Virus record (IMG/VR): IMGVR_UViG_3300048838_000345
Coordinates: 1 to 50,652 of that record
Length of the DNA stretch: 50,652 nucleotides
Origin: a virus
Reading direction: 5' to 3' (one strand)
The position numbers and the translations under genes are program-made. The notes beneath the pieces are model-generated. The model saw only the letters and a program-made list of their open reading frames with translations. It was not told the origin of the DNA and ran no database searches. Of the stretch, positions 1-7,253 are shown piece after piece. Numbering within the stretch: position 1 is the first letter of the stretch; each line of letters begins with the position of its first letter.

Positions 1-1724
1 TTTTTAGTTTAAAGTTAACTAAAGAAGGACTGGACAACTTATTCTACAATGAAGAAATTATGCCTCTTTATAAAGAAGTCACAATCAATATGAAACGTAA
101 TGGTTTTCCTATTGATACCGCTTATTATGAGAACCTGAAATCTCAAATTTCAGGAGAAATTAAGCAAGTAGAAGACGATATTATGAAGTCTATTAAGACT
201 GAAATTAATGGATTTGAAACAGAATTACTTAACGATGAATTTCCAATTAAAAATGCTGGTAATTTTCCTAAAGCTTTAGCAGAAGTTTTAGGTATCCCTC
301 TTCCAGTAAATAAAGAGGGCAAAACTACGTTAGCTAAAAAAGCGGTAGATAAACAAAAAGAAGCCACTCCAGTCTTTGCAACCTTTTACGATTGGGTATC
401 TGGAGCTGAGAAAGACATAACAAAGGCAATCCCTTCGGCAGCAGCTAAAATACTTTTTACAAAAGCTGCTGGTAATTCCGCTAATAATCCTATTAGAGCA
501 GCACAAGAGAAACTCTTTTTTGAAAAATACGAAGATAAACGTCACATCTTTAATTTAAAAAGTAATGACCATTTAATTGAACTAATTTGTAAAACCTGGG
601 GTTATGTTACTCCTGAAAAAACGGAAACTGGAAAGCCTCAAATTGATGATGAATTTTTAGAATCATTAAAATCTAGATTAGTAATAGAAAAACTTCTAGA
701 CTTTAAAAAATTAAACAAACTGCTGTCTACTTATGTAGAAGGAATTTTAGAACGTCAGATTGACGGCGTAATTTACACTTCAATGTTGCAGTTTGGAACA
801 ACTTCTGGACGATTTAGTAGTAGAAATCCTAATCTTCAAAATCAACCAAGAATTAAAGATGAAGATTCAGGATTATCCCCCTTAGTCCTAAAGTACGTTA
901 ATGCAATCCGTAAAGGATTCGTCGCACCTAAAGGGTATAAGGTTGTCAATGCGGACTACGCTTCTCTGGAGCCAGTGTGTTTTGCTCATGTGAGCGGCGA
1001 CGAAAAGCTGAAAGACGTGTTCCGTAACGGAGAGGACTTATACTCTCGTGTAGCCATTGAAACGTTTAATTTGACTGGAGTTAGTGCAAAGAAATCTGAT
1101 GCTAATTATCTAAAAAATATTATGCCTGAAAAACGTCAAGTAGCAAAAGTTATTGCTCTGGCTATACCTTATGGAGCGGAAGCATCACGAATCTCGGATG
1201 AATTGGGCATATCGTTTAAAGAAGCCAATGATGTTATTGACAACTACCTTAATGGATTTCCCTATCTTCGTAAATATATGAACAGGTGCAACTACACTGC
1301 AAAAACTACTGGTCAAGTTAGTACAGAGTTTGGACGTATTAGACACTTAAGAGAGGCTAGAAGTATATACAGTCTTTACGGAGATAGCATTCTTGAATAT
1401 AAATGGGCAAAAAAACAAGGCGTAGAAGATATTAGACGTAAATTTAAAAATGTCCTTAACAACTCTAAAAACTTTCCTATTCAAGGTTTGGCGGCCCACA
1501 TAGTTAATAGAGCTATGATTGCTTTGTCTAGATTATTCAAACAACACAACATTGATGGCTGGATTGGACTTCAGGTACACGATGAAATTACTGCAATAGT
1601 TAAAGAAGAACATTCCGCTTTGGCCGCGAAGTTGATGAAAGAGTGTATGGAAAATACAACAAAAATAAGTATTCCTTTAGTGGCTGAACCTATTATTGCA
1701 GACAATTGGGGAGAAGCTAAATAA
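1..1724 (+). CDS. DNA polymerase, family A (Pol I-like), 5' end outside window
   Basis: Replicative or repair DNA polymerase of the Pol I family. The reading frame is open from base 3, with no stop before the first ATG at 60. The residues upstream of that ATG (EEIMPLYKE) fit the usual thumb/pre-palm segment of the family, so the true start lies left of the window and ATG 60 is internal. Counting from base 60: the TSGRFSSRNPNLQNQPR block is near residues 246-262; motif A (NADYASLE, catalytic Asp) near 299; motif B (KRQVAKVIALAIPYG) near 358-372; motif C (VHDE, second catalytic Asp) near 506. Any 3'-5' exonuclease domain would be upstream and cannot be judged. The stop overlaps the next start (TAATG). 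The family call is secure; the role as main replicase is inferred from the neighbouring recombinase, resolvase and dNTP genes. Confidence 0.95.
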   Translation, partial: FSLKLTKEGLDNLFYNEEIMPLYKEVTINMKRNGFPIDTAYYENLKSQISGEIKQVEDDIMKSIKTEINGFETELLNDEFPIKNAGNFPKALAEVLGIPLPVNKEGKTTLAKKAVDKQKEATPVFATFYDWVSGAEKDITKAIPSAAAKILFTKAAGNSANNPIRAAQEKLFFEKYEDKRHIFNLKSNDHLIELICKTWGYVTPEKTETGKPQIDDEFLESLKSRLVIEKLLDFKKLNKLLSTYVEGILERQIDGVIYTSMLQFGTTSGRFSSRNPNLQNQPRIKDEDSGLSPLVLKYVNAIRKGFVAPKGYKVVNADYASLEPVCFAHVSGDEKLKDVFRNGEDLYSRVAIETFNLTGVSAKKSDANYLKNIMPEKRQVAKVIALAIPYGAEASRISDELGISFKEANDVIDNYLNGFPYLRKYMNRCNYTAKTTGQVSTEFGRIRHLREARSIYSLYGDSILEYKWAKKQGVEDIRRKFKNVLNNSKNFPIQGLAAHIVNRAMIALSRLFKQHNIDGWIGLQVHDEITAIVKEEHSALAAKLMKECMENTTKISIPLVAEPIIADNWGEAK

Positions 1725-2257
1725 TGCGGAATCCTTTAGCGATTAGATTAATTATACAAATTTTTATAATTTTTTCTTCTATTACTCTTGGAACTGCTAA
1801 TTATGTAATTTCAAAAAAACCTACATTCTTTACGGATGGGTACATTTACAAAATTGACACGCCCAACTATGGAAACGACGTAACTATTGAATTTTTAAGA
1901 GAATTTAACAATATGTCAGCTACAGGTAGGGCCGTATCCTTTAGACCAACTTCTACTCATTCTATTGTCTTACCTCAAAAAGCTATAACGATTAAAGAAG
2001 TCTCTAAAATCGTAGGACAAGATAATGTTGCAGGATTAGCCTTGTCTTTGTGGAATACTTGTGATATATCTATAAGAAGTGGAGAAGATTACGAGACTTA
2101 CAGACAAATCTTGATACACGAATATTTACACTGTTTAGGCTTCAATCATGTAAATAATGTGCGAGACGTGATGAACCCTGAAGTGGGGTTTCCTACTGAA
2201 GAGAGTTTCCAAGCTTATGCAAAGGAAATAGAGGACCGGAGAAATGGACGATTTTAA
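1724..2257 (+). CDS. Metzincin-like zinc metalloprotease with N-terminal hydrophobic segment
   Basis: Predicted zinc-dependent protease of 177 residues. It carries HEYLHCLGFNH, an exact match to the metzincin zinc motif HExxHxxGxxH (three His ligands and the catalytic Glu). A few residues later DVMNP fits the family Met-turn. Residues about 8-28 are strongly hydrophobic and follow an Arg-containing start, so a signal peptide or membrane anchor is likely and the catalytic part would face the periplasm. The start overlaps the polymerase stop by one base, and the end overlaps the next gene by 14 bases, so it is translated as part of the operon. Matrixin-like proteases are unusual among phage replication genes. 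The fold call is fairly firm; substrate and role (envelope remodelling or entry/lysis support) are unknown. Confidence 0.75.
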   Translation: MRNPLAIRLIIQIFIIFSSITLGTANYVISKKPTFFTDGYIYKIDTPNYGNDVTIEFLREFNNMSATGRAVSFRPTSTHSIVLPQKAITIKEVSKIVGQDNVAGLALSLWNTCDISIRSGEDYETYRQILIHEYLHCLGFNHVNNVRDVMNPEVGFPTEESFQAYAKEIEDRRNGRF

Positions 2258-2816
2258 AGAGTTAGAATACAAGTATGATGCTAATGATATTAGCTTATCC
2301 AGTTTTTTAGATTGTATTTCTAAGATGTCTCCAGTAAAGCGTGTGGACGTGTCTAGTTGGGATTATTATTACACTCCTACAGATTTGACCATAAAAGACG
2401 AGTTTATCCGGTTTCGACAAGCCGACAGTCCAGAATTAACAATAAAAAGAAAAACGAAGAATTCTAACAATTGGGAACGTGTAGAAGTTGATTTACCTTT
2501 AGATTCACAGCGTTTAAGTAAAACTAGTGTAGACGCTTTTACGTCCCTTTTAAATTACCAAGAAAACACAAAAATCTACAAGACTTGTTTTATCTACTGG
2601 TTTGAAAACGTTAATGTGGTGTATTATATCGTTTACGACAAAGATATGAAAGAACGCTCTAGGTTTATAGAGATTGAAGTAAATAAAGAGAAAGTAAAAG
2701 ATTTAGCCGACCCGTTTGTCCAGCTTAAAGAGCTTGAAACAAAACTAGGAGAACTCGGTATCAAATCAAATAACCGACTAAAAAGGTCTTTATTTGAGAT
2801 TTTTGTAAAAGGTTAA
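2244..2816 (+). CDS. CYTH-domain (triphosphate tunnel) protein
   Basis: A 190-residue protein with the hallmarks of the CYTH/triphosphate tunnel metalloenzyme fold. These are an N-terminal ELEYKY strand (the ExExK position), then FIRFRQ (RxR), LTIKRK (KxK), RVEVDL and, late in the chain, RFIEIEV (ExE). The alternating charged residues would line a barrel that binds triphosphates and metal. Characterised relatives are class IV adenylate cyclases, thiamine triphosphatases and inorganic triphosphatases; which activity applies here cannot be told. The length is typical for a stand-alone CYTH domain. It overlaps the protease gene by 14 bases and is followed after one base by the next gene. A role in hydrolysing a nucleotide or signalling triphosphate during infection is inference. 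Confidence 0.7.
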   Translation: MDDFKELEYKYDANDISLSSFLDCISKMSPVKRVDVSSWDYYYTPTDLTIKDEFIRFRQADSPELTIKRKTKNSNNWERVEVDLPLDSQRLSKTSVDAFTSLLNYQENTKIYKTCFIYWFENVNVVYYIVYDKDMKERSRFIEIEVNKEKVKDLADPFVQLKELETKLGELGIKSNNRLKRSLFEIFVKG

Positions 2817-2817
2817 A

Positions 2818-3168
2818 ATGGATTGGCGAGTTAGAGATAAACTGATTGAAGCGATGTTCAAAAATGAACCTCTATACATAAGAGATACTGGCGTCAAAGT
2901 ATCTATAGACTATTTTGGAACAGACGAACACCCTTCATTTACTCGAGCATCAGATGAAAAAAGAATGCCTAGAGTAAAAATAGTGTTTGACTCAGCTCCG
3001 AATATGAAAGCATTAAAAATGTGCAAAAAATACCATATTAAAAAAAATAGCCATTCTAAAATAATGGAATTAGATGCGGAGATAGACTTAGACAAACTTA
3101 GTCTGTACCCTTTTGAGTCGGACGGAGCCAAAGTTTTATATGGCAAAGAAGCAAAAAAAATCAAGTAA
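2818..3168 (+). CDS. Hypothetical protein ending in a KVLYGK tail
   Basis: A 116-residue protein, not recognised. It is rich in Lys, Asp and Glu, has no membrane segment and looks like a mixed alpha/beta domain. Its C-terminus reads GAKVLYGKEAKKIK. The codons for Leu-Tyr-Gly (TTA TAT GGC) contain the ATG that starts the next gene at 3140, so the two reading frames overlap by 29 bases. The same arrangement recurs many times at 17905-21230, which suggests this gene belongs to the same class of small overlapping genes. The gene itself starts one base after the CYTH stop. Confidence 0.7.
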   Translation: MDWRVRDKLIEAMFKNEPLYIRDTGVKVSIDYFGTDEHPSFTRASDEKRMPRVKIVFDSAPNMKALKMCKKYHIKKNSHSKIMELDAEIDLDKLSLYPFESDGAKVLYGKEAKKIK

Positions 3169-3379
3169 AATAATGTATTGCTGCGGTATTGATTGGTCAG
3201 AGGAGATTGGTGAAGCACCGGACCTAGAAGGCAAAATACCACTTTATTCCTCTATTGAGGAGCTAAAAAGTCGTCGCACCTGCTGGGAAGAGTGTGGTAT
3301 TGTGGAAGTAGAATTAACTAAAATTAAATACGTTGTTCCACAAAATTTATTCAAAGTGAAAAAAGAAGATATAGTTTGA
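3140..3379 (+). CDS. Small hypothetical protein, start embedded in upstream LYG codons
   Basis: A 79-residue protein with a Lys-rich N-terminus (MAKKQKKSSK) and several Cys (YCCGIDW, TCWEECG). No family was recognised. A longer frame is open from 3113, but ATG 3140 is preferred: it lies in the TTATATGG context used by the overlapping array further on, and it starts in the +1 frame relative to the upstream gene. ATG 3173 (MYCCG) is a weaker alternative. The TGA stop at 3377-3379 lies inside the -35 box of the promoter that serves the next gene. Confidence 0.6.
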   Translation: MAKKQKKSSKIMYCCGIDWSEEIGEAPDLEGKIPLYSSIEELKSRRTCWEECGIVEVELTKIKYVVPQNLFKVKKEDIV

Positions 3380-3404
3380 CAATTGGCACGAAAGTTGCTA
3401 TATT
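3376..3404 (+). promoter_or_regulatory. Sigma70-type promoter (TTGACA-N17-TATATT)
   Basis: A consensus -35 box TTGACA at 3376-3381, a 17-base spacer, and a near-consensus -10 box TATATT at 3399-3404. A purine-rich ribosome-binding site (GGAGG, 3413-3417) and ATG follow at 3425. It overlaps the stop of the preceding gene. Transcription would start near 3411 and drive the 3425 gene, the recombinase and dUTPase. This is the best match to a host housekeeping promoter that I found in the window. Confidence 0.75.
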
Positions 3405-3424
3405 CAATTAATTGGAGGTTATTT

Positions 3425-3766
3425 ATGCGTAGATTTGAGAAGTTCTTTAAGCAGATTGCAGAATTACGTTCTGTCGCTAGAGGAAGTAAAACTAAACAAA
3501 TTAAGAAACTTATTGGGGATTCAACTAGTAATAACAGGACCCTAACGGTACGACAGGCCATTAGATATTTAGACATAGTAGGCTTGGATTCTTTAGCCAC
3601 TCAAATAGATTCAGTCAGACCTCTAATTGAACATGAAATTGTCATCGCTCGCTCCAATAGAACAGATGCAATAGATTTATCAGAATTTGTAAATACCTAT
3701 AGAAACGTAGTAATGAATGGAAAGAAGCTACGAACTAAGGTAGGCGCTGCCCTACGAAAGGGGTAA
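3425..3766 (+). CDS. Hypothetical basic helical protein, first gene after the promoter
   Basis: A 113-residue basic, largely helical protein (MRRFEKFFKQIAELRS start). No family was recognised. A frame opens earlier at 3383, but that start lies within the promoter; ATG 3425 has a strong GGAGG eight bases upstream and is chosen. It begins the promoter-proximal unit and is separated from the RecA-like gene by one base, so it may serve the same process, for example as a recombination mediator or DNA-binding accessory. That is inference from position and charge only. Confidence 0.65.
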   Translation: MRRFEKFFKQIAELRSVARGSKTKQIKKLIGDSTSNNRTLTVRQAIRYLDIVGLDSLATQIDSVRPLIEHEIVIARSNRTDAIDLSEFVNTYRNVVMNGKKLRTKVGAALRKG

Positions 3767-3767
3767 T

Positions 3768-4733
3768 ATGGCCAAAAAGAAATACGATTTAAAGTCTTAT
3801 AAAAAAACAATTCAAATGGCAGACACGCCTTTGAAGAATCAAGAATTTATTAAATTAGACGATTGCTTGCATTCTGTATTAGGTATGCAAGGAATTCCTC
3901 TTAGCCACATAACTCAAGTCTACGGACTATCAGATACAGGTAAAACTTCGTTATTGTTTCATGCTGCGGCGCAAGCTCAAAAGCAAGGTATTCTGCCAGT
4001 AATTATTATCACAGAGGGTAAAGTAGACTGGGCTCGAGCTAGACAAATGGGACTAGATTACACAGGCGACATGGCAGAAGAGGACCGTAAGGAAGATTTT
4101 GCTATTGTAAACGAAGGTTGTGACTTTCTTGAAGATGCTTTCGCATTTATTGATAAGATTACTTCAGACGTTGCTATGGGAGAGTTACCCGAAAATATTA
4201 TGATTTTTTGGGACTCTGTCGGTAACACTCTCAGTCGTGAAGAAGTTCAAATTGAGGAAGATGGCACTTGGACTAAAAAATCTACAATGATGAAAGCGGC
4301 CAAAGTAATTACAGAACGTATGAGAGTTTTATCTAAGAAAATTAATGATACTAGAAAAATATCTCATCCCAAATCTGTAGGTTTGATGATTCTCAATCAA
4401 GCATATAAAGAGCCACCAGCGTTCCCAGGCGGCCCATCAAAGCTAGTACCTTACGGCGGTAATGCAATTTGGTTTAGAAGCAGTTTAGTAATTAAGACTC
4501 AAAAGGTAAAAAAACTGACAGCTAAAAAAGATGGTGCTGAATTAGGATTTGGTATCGTGTCTAAAATTACAGTGGACAAGAACCACCTAACAAATACTGC
4601 CCACAGTGGAGAGTTTATTGTGACTGCCGACCAGATTATCCCTAATGATAAAACTGCAATAGAATATTATAAAGAAACTCATAAAGCATCTTGGGGCGCA
4701 GATTTAGAAATTCAAGAAGGTAAAGATGATTAA
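3768..4733 (+). CDS. RecA/UvsX-like recombinase ATPase
   Basis: A 321-residue protein of the RecA family, expected to form ATP-dependent filaments on single-stranded DNA and promote strand exchange in replication and repair. Walker A is GLSDTGKTS at residues 53-61. Walker B is in MIFWDSVGN with Asp near 149. The glutamate of IIITEGKVDW lies between them. Later, MILNQAYKEPP and YGGNAIWFRSSLVI match the loop and core segments after the DNA-binding loops. The length fits phage RecA-like proteins. It lies directly after the 3425 gene and overlaps the next by eight bases. The family is clear; whether it is closer to RecA or UvsX needs alignment. Confidence 0.9.
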   Translation: MAKKKYDLKSYKKTIQMADTPLKNQEFIKLDDCLHSVLGMQGIPLSHITQVYGLSDTGKTSLLFHAAAQAQKQGILPVIIITEGKVDWARARQMGLDYTGDMAEEDRKEDFAIVNEGCDFLEDAFAFIDKITSDVAMGELPENIMIFWDSVGNTLSREEVQIEEDGTWTKKSTMMKAAKVITERMRVLSKKINDTRKISHPKSVGLMILNQAYKEPPAFPGGPSKLVPYGGNAIWFRSSLVIKTQKVKKLTAKKDGAELGFGIVSKITVDKNHLTNTAHSGEFIVTADQIIPNDKTAIEYYKETHKASWGADLEIQEGKDD

Positions 4734-5013
4734 ATTTAAGAACCTTGTATGTAATATTCCTATTTATATGGGAGTTATTCTAAGACATATATCTAATGCT
4801 ACAATTGTGTTAGGGTTACGCTTACATATCACTCTCAAGACTGATGCCGGTAAAAACTTAAAAAAGTATCAAGACGAACTTAAACTAGTAGCAAATGAGT
4901 TACAAAAATCTACAGGAAATACTAAAACAGTATCACAAATCAAGACTGTGGACAGAAGTAGTAAGTTAGCGGATATTATCAAAGGTAGTAACAATGGTTC
5001 CAGTAACAATTGA
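4726..5013 (+). CDS. Hypothetical protein between recombinase and dUTPase
   Basis: A 95-residue protein overlapping the recombinase gene by eight bases and the dUTPase gene by 20. The N-terminal half has hydrophobic stretches (NLVCNIPIYMGVILRHI, ATIVLGLRLHITL); the C-terminal half is polar and Lys/Ser/Asn-rich. No known domain was seen. The overlap phasing (+1 at both ends) argues for a real, translationally coupled gene. Confidence 0.6.
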   Translation: MIKFKNLVCNIPIYMGVILRHISNATIVLGLRLHITLKTDAGKNLKKYQDELKLVANELQKSTGNTKTVSQIKTVDRSSKLADIIKGSNNGSSNN

Positions 5014-5431
5014 AGTTAAACGTTTGACGGCTCACGCAGAGCTGCCCGAGTACTCCAGAGAAGGGGACGCAGCACTAGATTTAGTTGCAACGGATGTTCG
5101 TCACGATAGAGAATTTGATTATGTGGAATACGGTACTGGCATTGCTGTAAAAATTCCAGAAGGTTATGTGGGTTTGTTGTTTCCTCGTTCTAGTATATCT
5201 AAAACTCCTCACACATTATGTAACTCTGTTGGGGTTATAGATTCAAACTATACTGGAGAAATTAAACTCAGATTCCGAACGGAAGAAAACAGAGAGTACT
5301 TAGAATATTCTGTAGGGGACCGAATTGGTCAATTGTTAATTATGCCCTATCCGACCATACAACTTAAAGAGGTCGAAGACTTACAAAAAACTAATAGAGG
5401 GTCACAAGGTTTTGGGAGTAGTGGAAATTAG
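4994..5431 (+). CDS. dut: dUTP pyrophosphatase (dUTPase)
   Basis: Hydrolyses dUTP to dUMP and pyrophosphate, keeping uracil out of DNA and feeding dTMP synthesis. All five motifs of the trimeric dUTPase family are present in order in 145 residues: GDAALDLVA (motif 1), PRSSIS (2), GVIDSNYTGEIKL (3, with catalytic Asp and sugar-discriminating Tyr), GDRIGQLLI (4) and the glycine-rich RGSQGFGSSG (5) that closes over the nucleotide. Length is normal. The start overlaps the preceding gene by 20 bases. It fits with the ribonucleotide reductase and dNMP kinase further on. Confidence 0.95.
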   Translation: MVPVTIEVKRLTAHAELPEYSREGDAALDLVATDVRHDREFDYVEYGTGIAVKIPEGYVGLLFPRSSISKTPHTLCNSVGVIDSNYTGEIKLRFRTEENREYLEYSVGDRIGQLLIMPYPTIQLKEVEDLQKTNRGSQGFGSSGN

Positions 5432-5470
5432 GACTACGTAAAATACAACTAATTATATCGGAGTACCTAC

Positions 5471-5794
5471 TTGAAACATAAAACTTCAAACAGAAAAGTG
5501 CCTGAAGAACGTTTTAAAGATAAGCAAGAAGATTTACGAGCAGACAATAGAAAGCTAAGAAAACAAGTATCCCAGCTTCAAAAAGAATTGGTGAGACTTA
5601 AGAATAGAGACGAAGGACTACAAGATTTGATTCAAGAATTTGGACAACTAGAAGAACAACTAGAGACTCAAGAATCTAAACCAAAGATTATTTGTCCTCA
5701 CTGCTCTAGTAGAAATGTTAAGCTTCTGGATTTAAGGTACGAACGTTCTCATTTTAATTGCGTTGAGTGCGGCAAAACGGGACCAGTAAAATGA
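5471..5794 (+). CDS. Coiled-coil protein with C-terminal zinc ribbon
   Basis: A 107-residue protein. Residues about 15-65 are a charged coiled coil (heptads rich in Lys, Glu, Leu and Gln). The last 35 residues hold a CPHC ... CVEC pair of CxxC knuckles about 19 residues apart, a classic zinc ribbon. The start is TTG at 5471 with GGAG seven bases upstream; no better ATG exists in the frame. It ends in an ATGA overlap with the next gene. A nucleic-acid or protein-binding adaptor is likely, but no specific family was recognised. Confidence 0.7.
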   Translation: MKHKTSNRKVPEERFKDKQEDLRADNRKLRKQVSQLQKELVRLKNRDEGLQDLIQEFGQLEEQLETQESKPKIICPHCSSRNVKLLDLRYERSHFNCVECGKTGPVK

Positions 5795-6312
5795 ATAAAC
5801 TATTAAATTGGTTTTATACAACTTGGCTTGGCAACGTATACTTTGATTTGTTGTTATGGTTAGACCGCAGAAAAGACCGCAAACAACTACAGTATATGAC
5901 TCCAAAAGAGATAGCTCAAGTAGTGCGCCAATATAGTATGCTCGGCGAAGGCGTAAAAGAAATTAAATCCAAAGTAAATGTCTTAGTCGGCAGTAAAACA
6001 AAAGAAGAGTATGATAAAACTTTAAAAGAGCTTGACAACTTAGTATGCCTAGCTCAACGAGAAGAGAGTAGTCCTCAAGCTCAATATACAAATATTTTAA
6101 AATCTGGTATGGATTTTTCAAATTCTGATATTAAGAATCAAACGGACAGGGCTAAGATGGTTGAAAAAAGAATTGGCGATATGTACGAGCTTCAAGCTGA
6201 TAAACAACGTCGCAGCGTTATAAGACAAATACGTCAAGCTCATAAACAAGGTAATACAGAGTTAGCTATAAAACTACAAAAAGAATGGGATAGTAAATAT
6301 GGTCGTAGATAA
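5791..6312 (+). CDS. Hypothetical helical protein
   Basis: A 173-residue, mostly helical, charged protein. The first about 27 residues contain a Trp/Tyr-rich amphipathic or weakly hydrophobic stretch (LLNWFYTTWLGNVYFDLLLW) that could touch a membrane. The rest is rich in Lys, Glu and Gln and probably coiled. ATG 5791 is chosen because it forms an ATGA overlap with the zinc-ribbon gene; a GTG at 5767 is possible but deeper inside that gene. No family was recognised. Confidence 0.65.
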   Translation: MNKLLNWFYTTWLGNVYFDLLLWLDRRKDRKQLQYMTPKEIAQVVRQYSMLGEGVKEIKSKVNVLVGSKTKEEYDKTLKELDNLVCLAQREESSPQAQYTNILKSGMDFSNSDIKNQTDRAKMVEKRIGDMYELQADKQRRSVIRQIRQAHKQGNTELAIKLQKEWDSKYGRR

Positions 6313-6961
6313 AGATTTAGAAGAATTACAAGAAGATATAGGTCAGAAAGTAGAGTCTTTTAATATTCTATTTTTAGACCTTAGTGCGTCTTGTACTGGG
6401 TACAGTTTAGTTACCGTAAACTTTGCTCAAAAGAAAGCGACATTCACTAATGCTGGGGTTATTTGGTTTAATGATGATTGGAGTAATCAAGAAAAGTATC
6501 ATTACTTGTTTGCTGCTATCACCAATTACTTTAATATTGTGGGCCAAGTTGACTATTGTGTAGCTGAAGCTTATATGATTAATCAAAACAAAATGATGGG
6601 AAGCCATGTCGGACCCGAATTACATGGTGTTTTGCAGGTGTCTCTTGCTGAGATTGGAGTAAAATATAAAACCATTTTGCCTCAAACTTGGCGGTCGTTA
6701 CTTGGGATTAAACCTACAGTAACTTTAGATAAGAATGGCAAAAAGAAGAGGGATTATAAACTCCCTACTAAAACGGAGGTCACTAAAGTATGTAACACAA
6801 TTCCTGCTCAAATCGTGTCTAATATAACGGGCAATACTAGAGCTACGCCCTCAGATTTGTATGACGCATTAGCAATATCAATGGGATTTCTTCAAAAGAT
6901 AGGGATTAAAAATAGAGATTTTTCTTCCTTAGAAATTCAAGGCCCCATTAATATCGTATAG
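6299..6961 (+). CDS. RuvC-like Holliday-junction resolvase (RNase H fold)
   Basis: A 220-residue predicted structure-specific endonuclease that would resolve recombination junctions or debranch DNA for packaging. The N-terminal strand LFLDLSASCTGYS carries the first catalytic Asp (about residue 27) in the RuvC-type context. VAEAYM gives the second acidic residue. YDALAIS near residue 190 matches the DAxA motif of RuvC and phage resolvases, and LPQTWR resembles the usual intermediate segment. It overlaps the previous gene by 14 bases. Placement with a polymerase and a recombinase supports the role. Fold confidence is good; the exact subfamily is unclear. Confidence 0.8.
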   Translation: MVVDKDLEELQEDIGQKVESFNILFLDLSASCTGYSLVTVNFAQKKATFTNAGVIWFNDDWSNQEKYHYLFAAITNYFNIVGQVDYCVAEAYMINQNKMMGSHVGPELHGVLQVSLAEIGVKYKTILPQTWRSLLGIKPTVTLDKNGKKKRDYKLPTKTEVTKVCNTIPAQIVSNITGNTRATPSDLYDALAISMGFLQKIGIKNRDFSSLEIQGPINIV

Positions 6962-6968
6962 GAGATGT

Positions 6969-7253
6969 ATGGATAAACTTAAAGAACTGTTAAATTCTTT
7001 GAAGGAAAAAGGTTTAGATATTACGCCCATCACTTTGAGGGATATAAAATCTAAAGAACCTTCAATCACATTTACTTTTTTAGTTGTATCTGGGATTGTA
7101 GCTTTACTAGCCTTATTTGATAAGAGCAATGTGAGCCTCAATTTAGGATTAAATTTTGATAATTCCAAAGAACTACTGACTGTATTTGCAGCTTTGTACT
7201 TTGGTAGAAAAGTGACGGCAGGTAAAACTACCGTAGAAAAACAAGGAGAATAG
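6969..7253 (+). CDS. Small membrane protein
   Basis: A 94-residue protein with a good ribosome-binding site (GGAG eight bases before ATG). Residues about 33-51 (TFTFLVVSGIVALLALF) form one clear membrane segment; a second weak hydrophobic stretch lies near 70-78. The N-terminus is charged and probably cytoplasmic. It abuts the secreted ClpP-like gene with no gap. A holin-like or anchor role is possible given the exported neighbours, but no family match was seen. Confidence 0.6.
   Translation: MDKLKELLNSLKEKGLDITPITLRDIKSKEPSITFTFLVVSGIVALLALFDKSNVSLNLGLNFDNSKELLTVFAALYFGRKVTAGKTTVEKQGE

Noticed and set aside
4-59. Treating ATG 60 as the DNA polymerase start
   Set aside because: The frame is open to the window edge and encodes residues typical of the family upstream of this Met.
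143-545. Two minus-strand frames inside the DNA polymerase gene
   Set aside because: They are antisense to well-conserved polymerase codons and have no ribosome-binding site or recognisable domain.
1848-1857. TTGACA-like sequences within genes (also near 6031, 19259 and 21046)
   Set aside because: They lie in coding sequence and no matching -10 box at a proper spacing was seen.
3383-3424. Longer start for the 3425 gene
   Set aside because: It would place the start inside the promoter before the transcription start; ATG 3425 has a strong ribosome-binding site.
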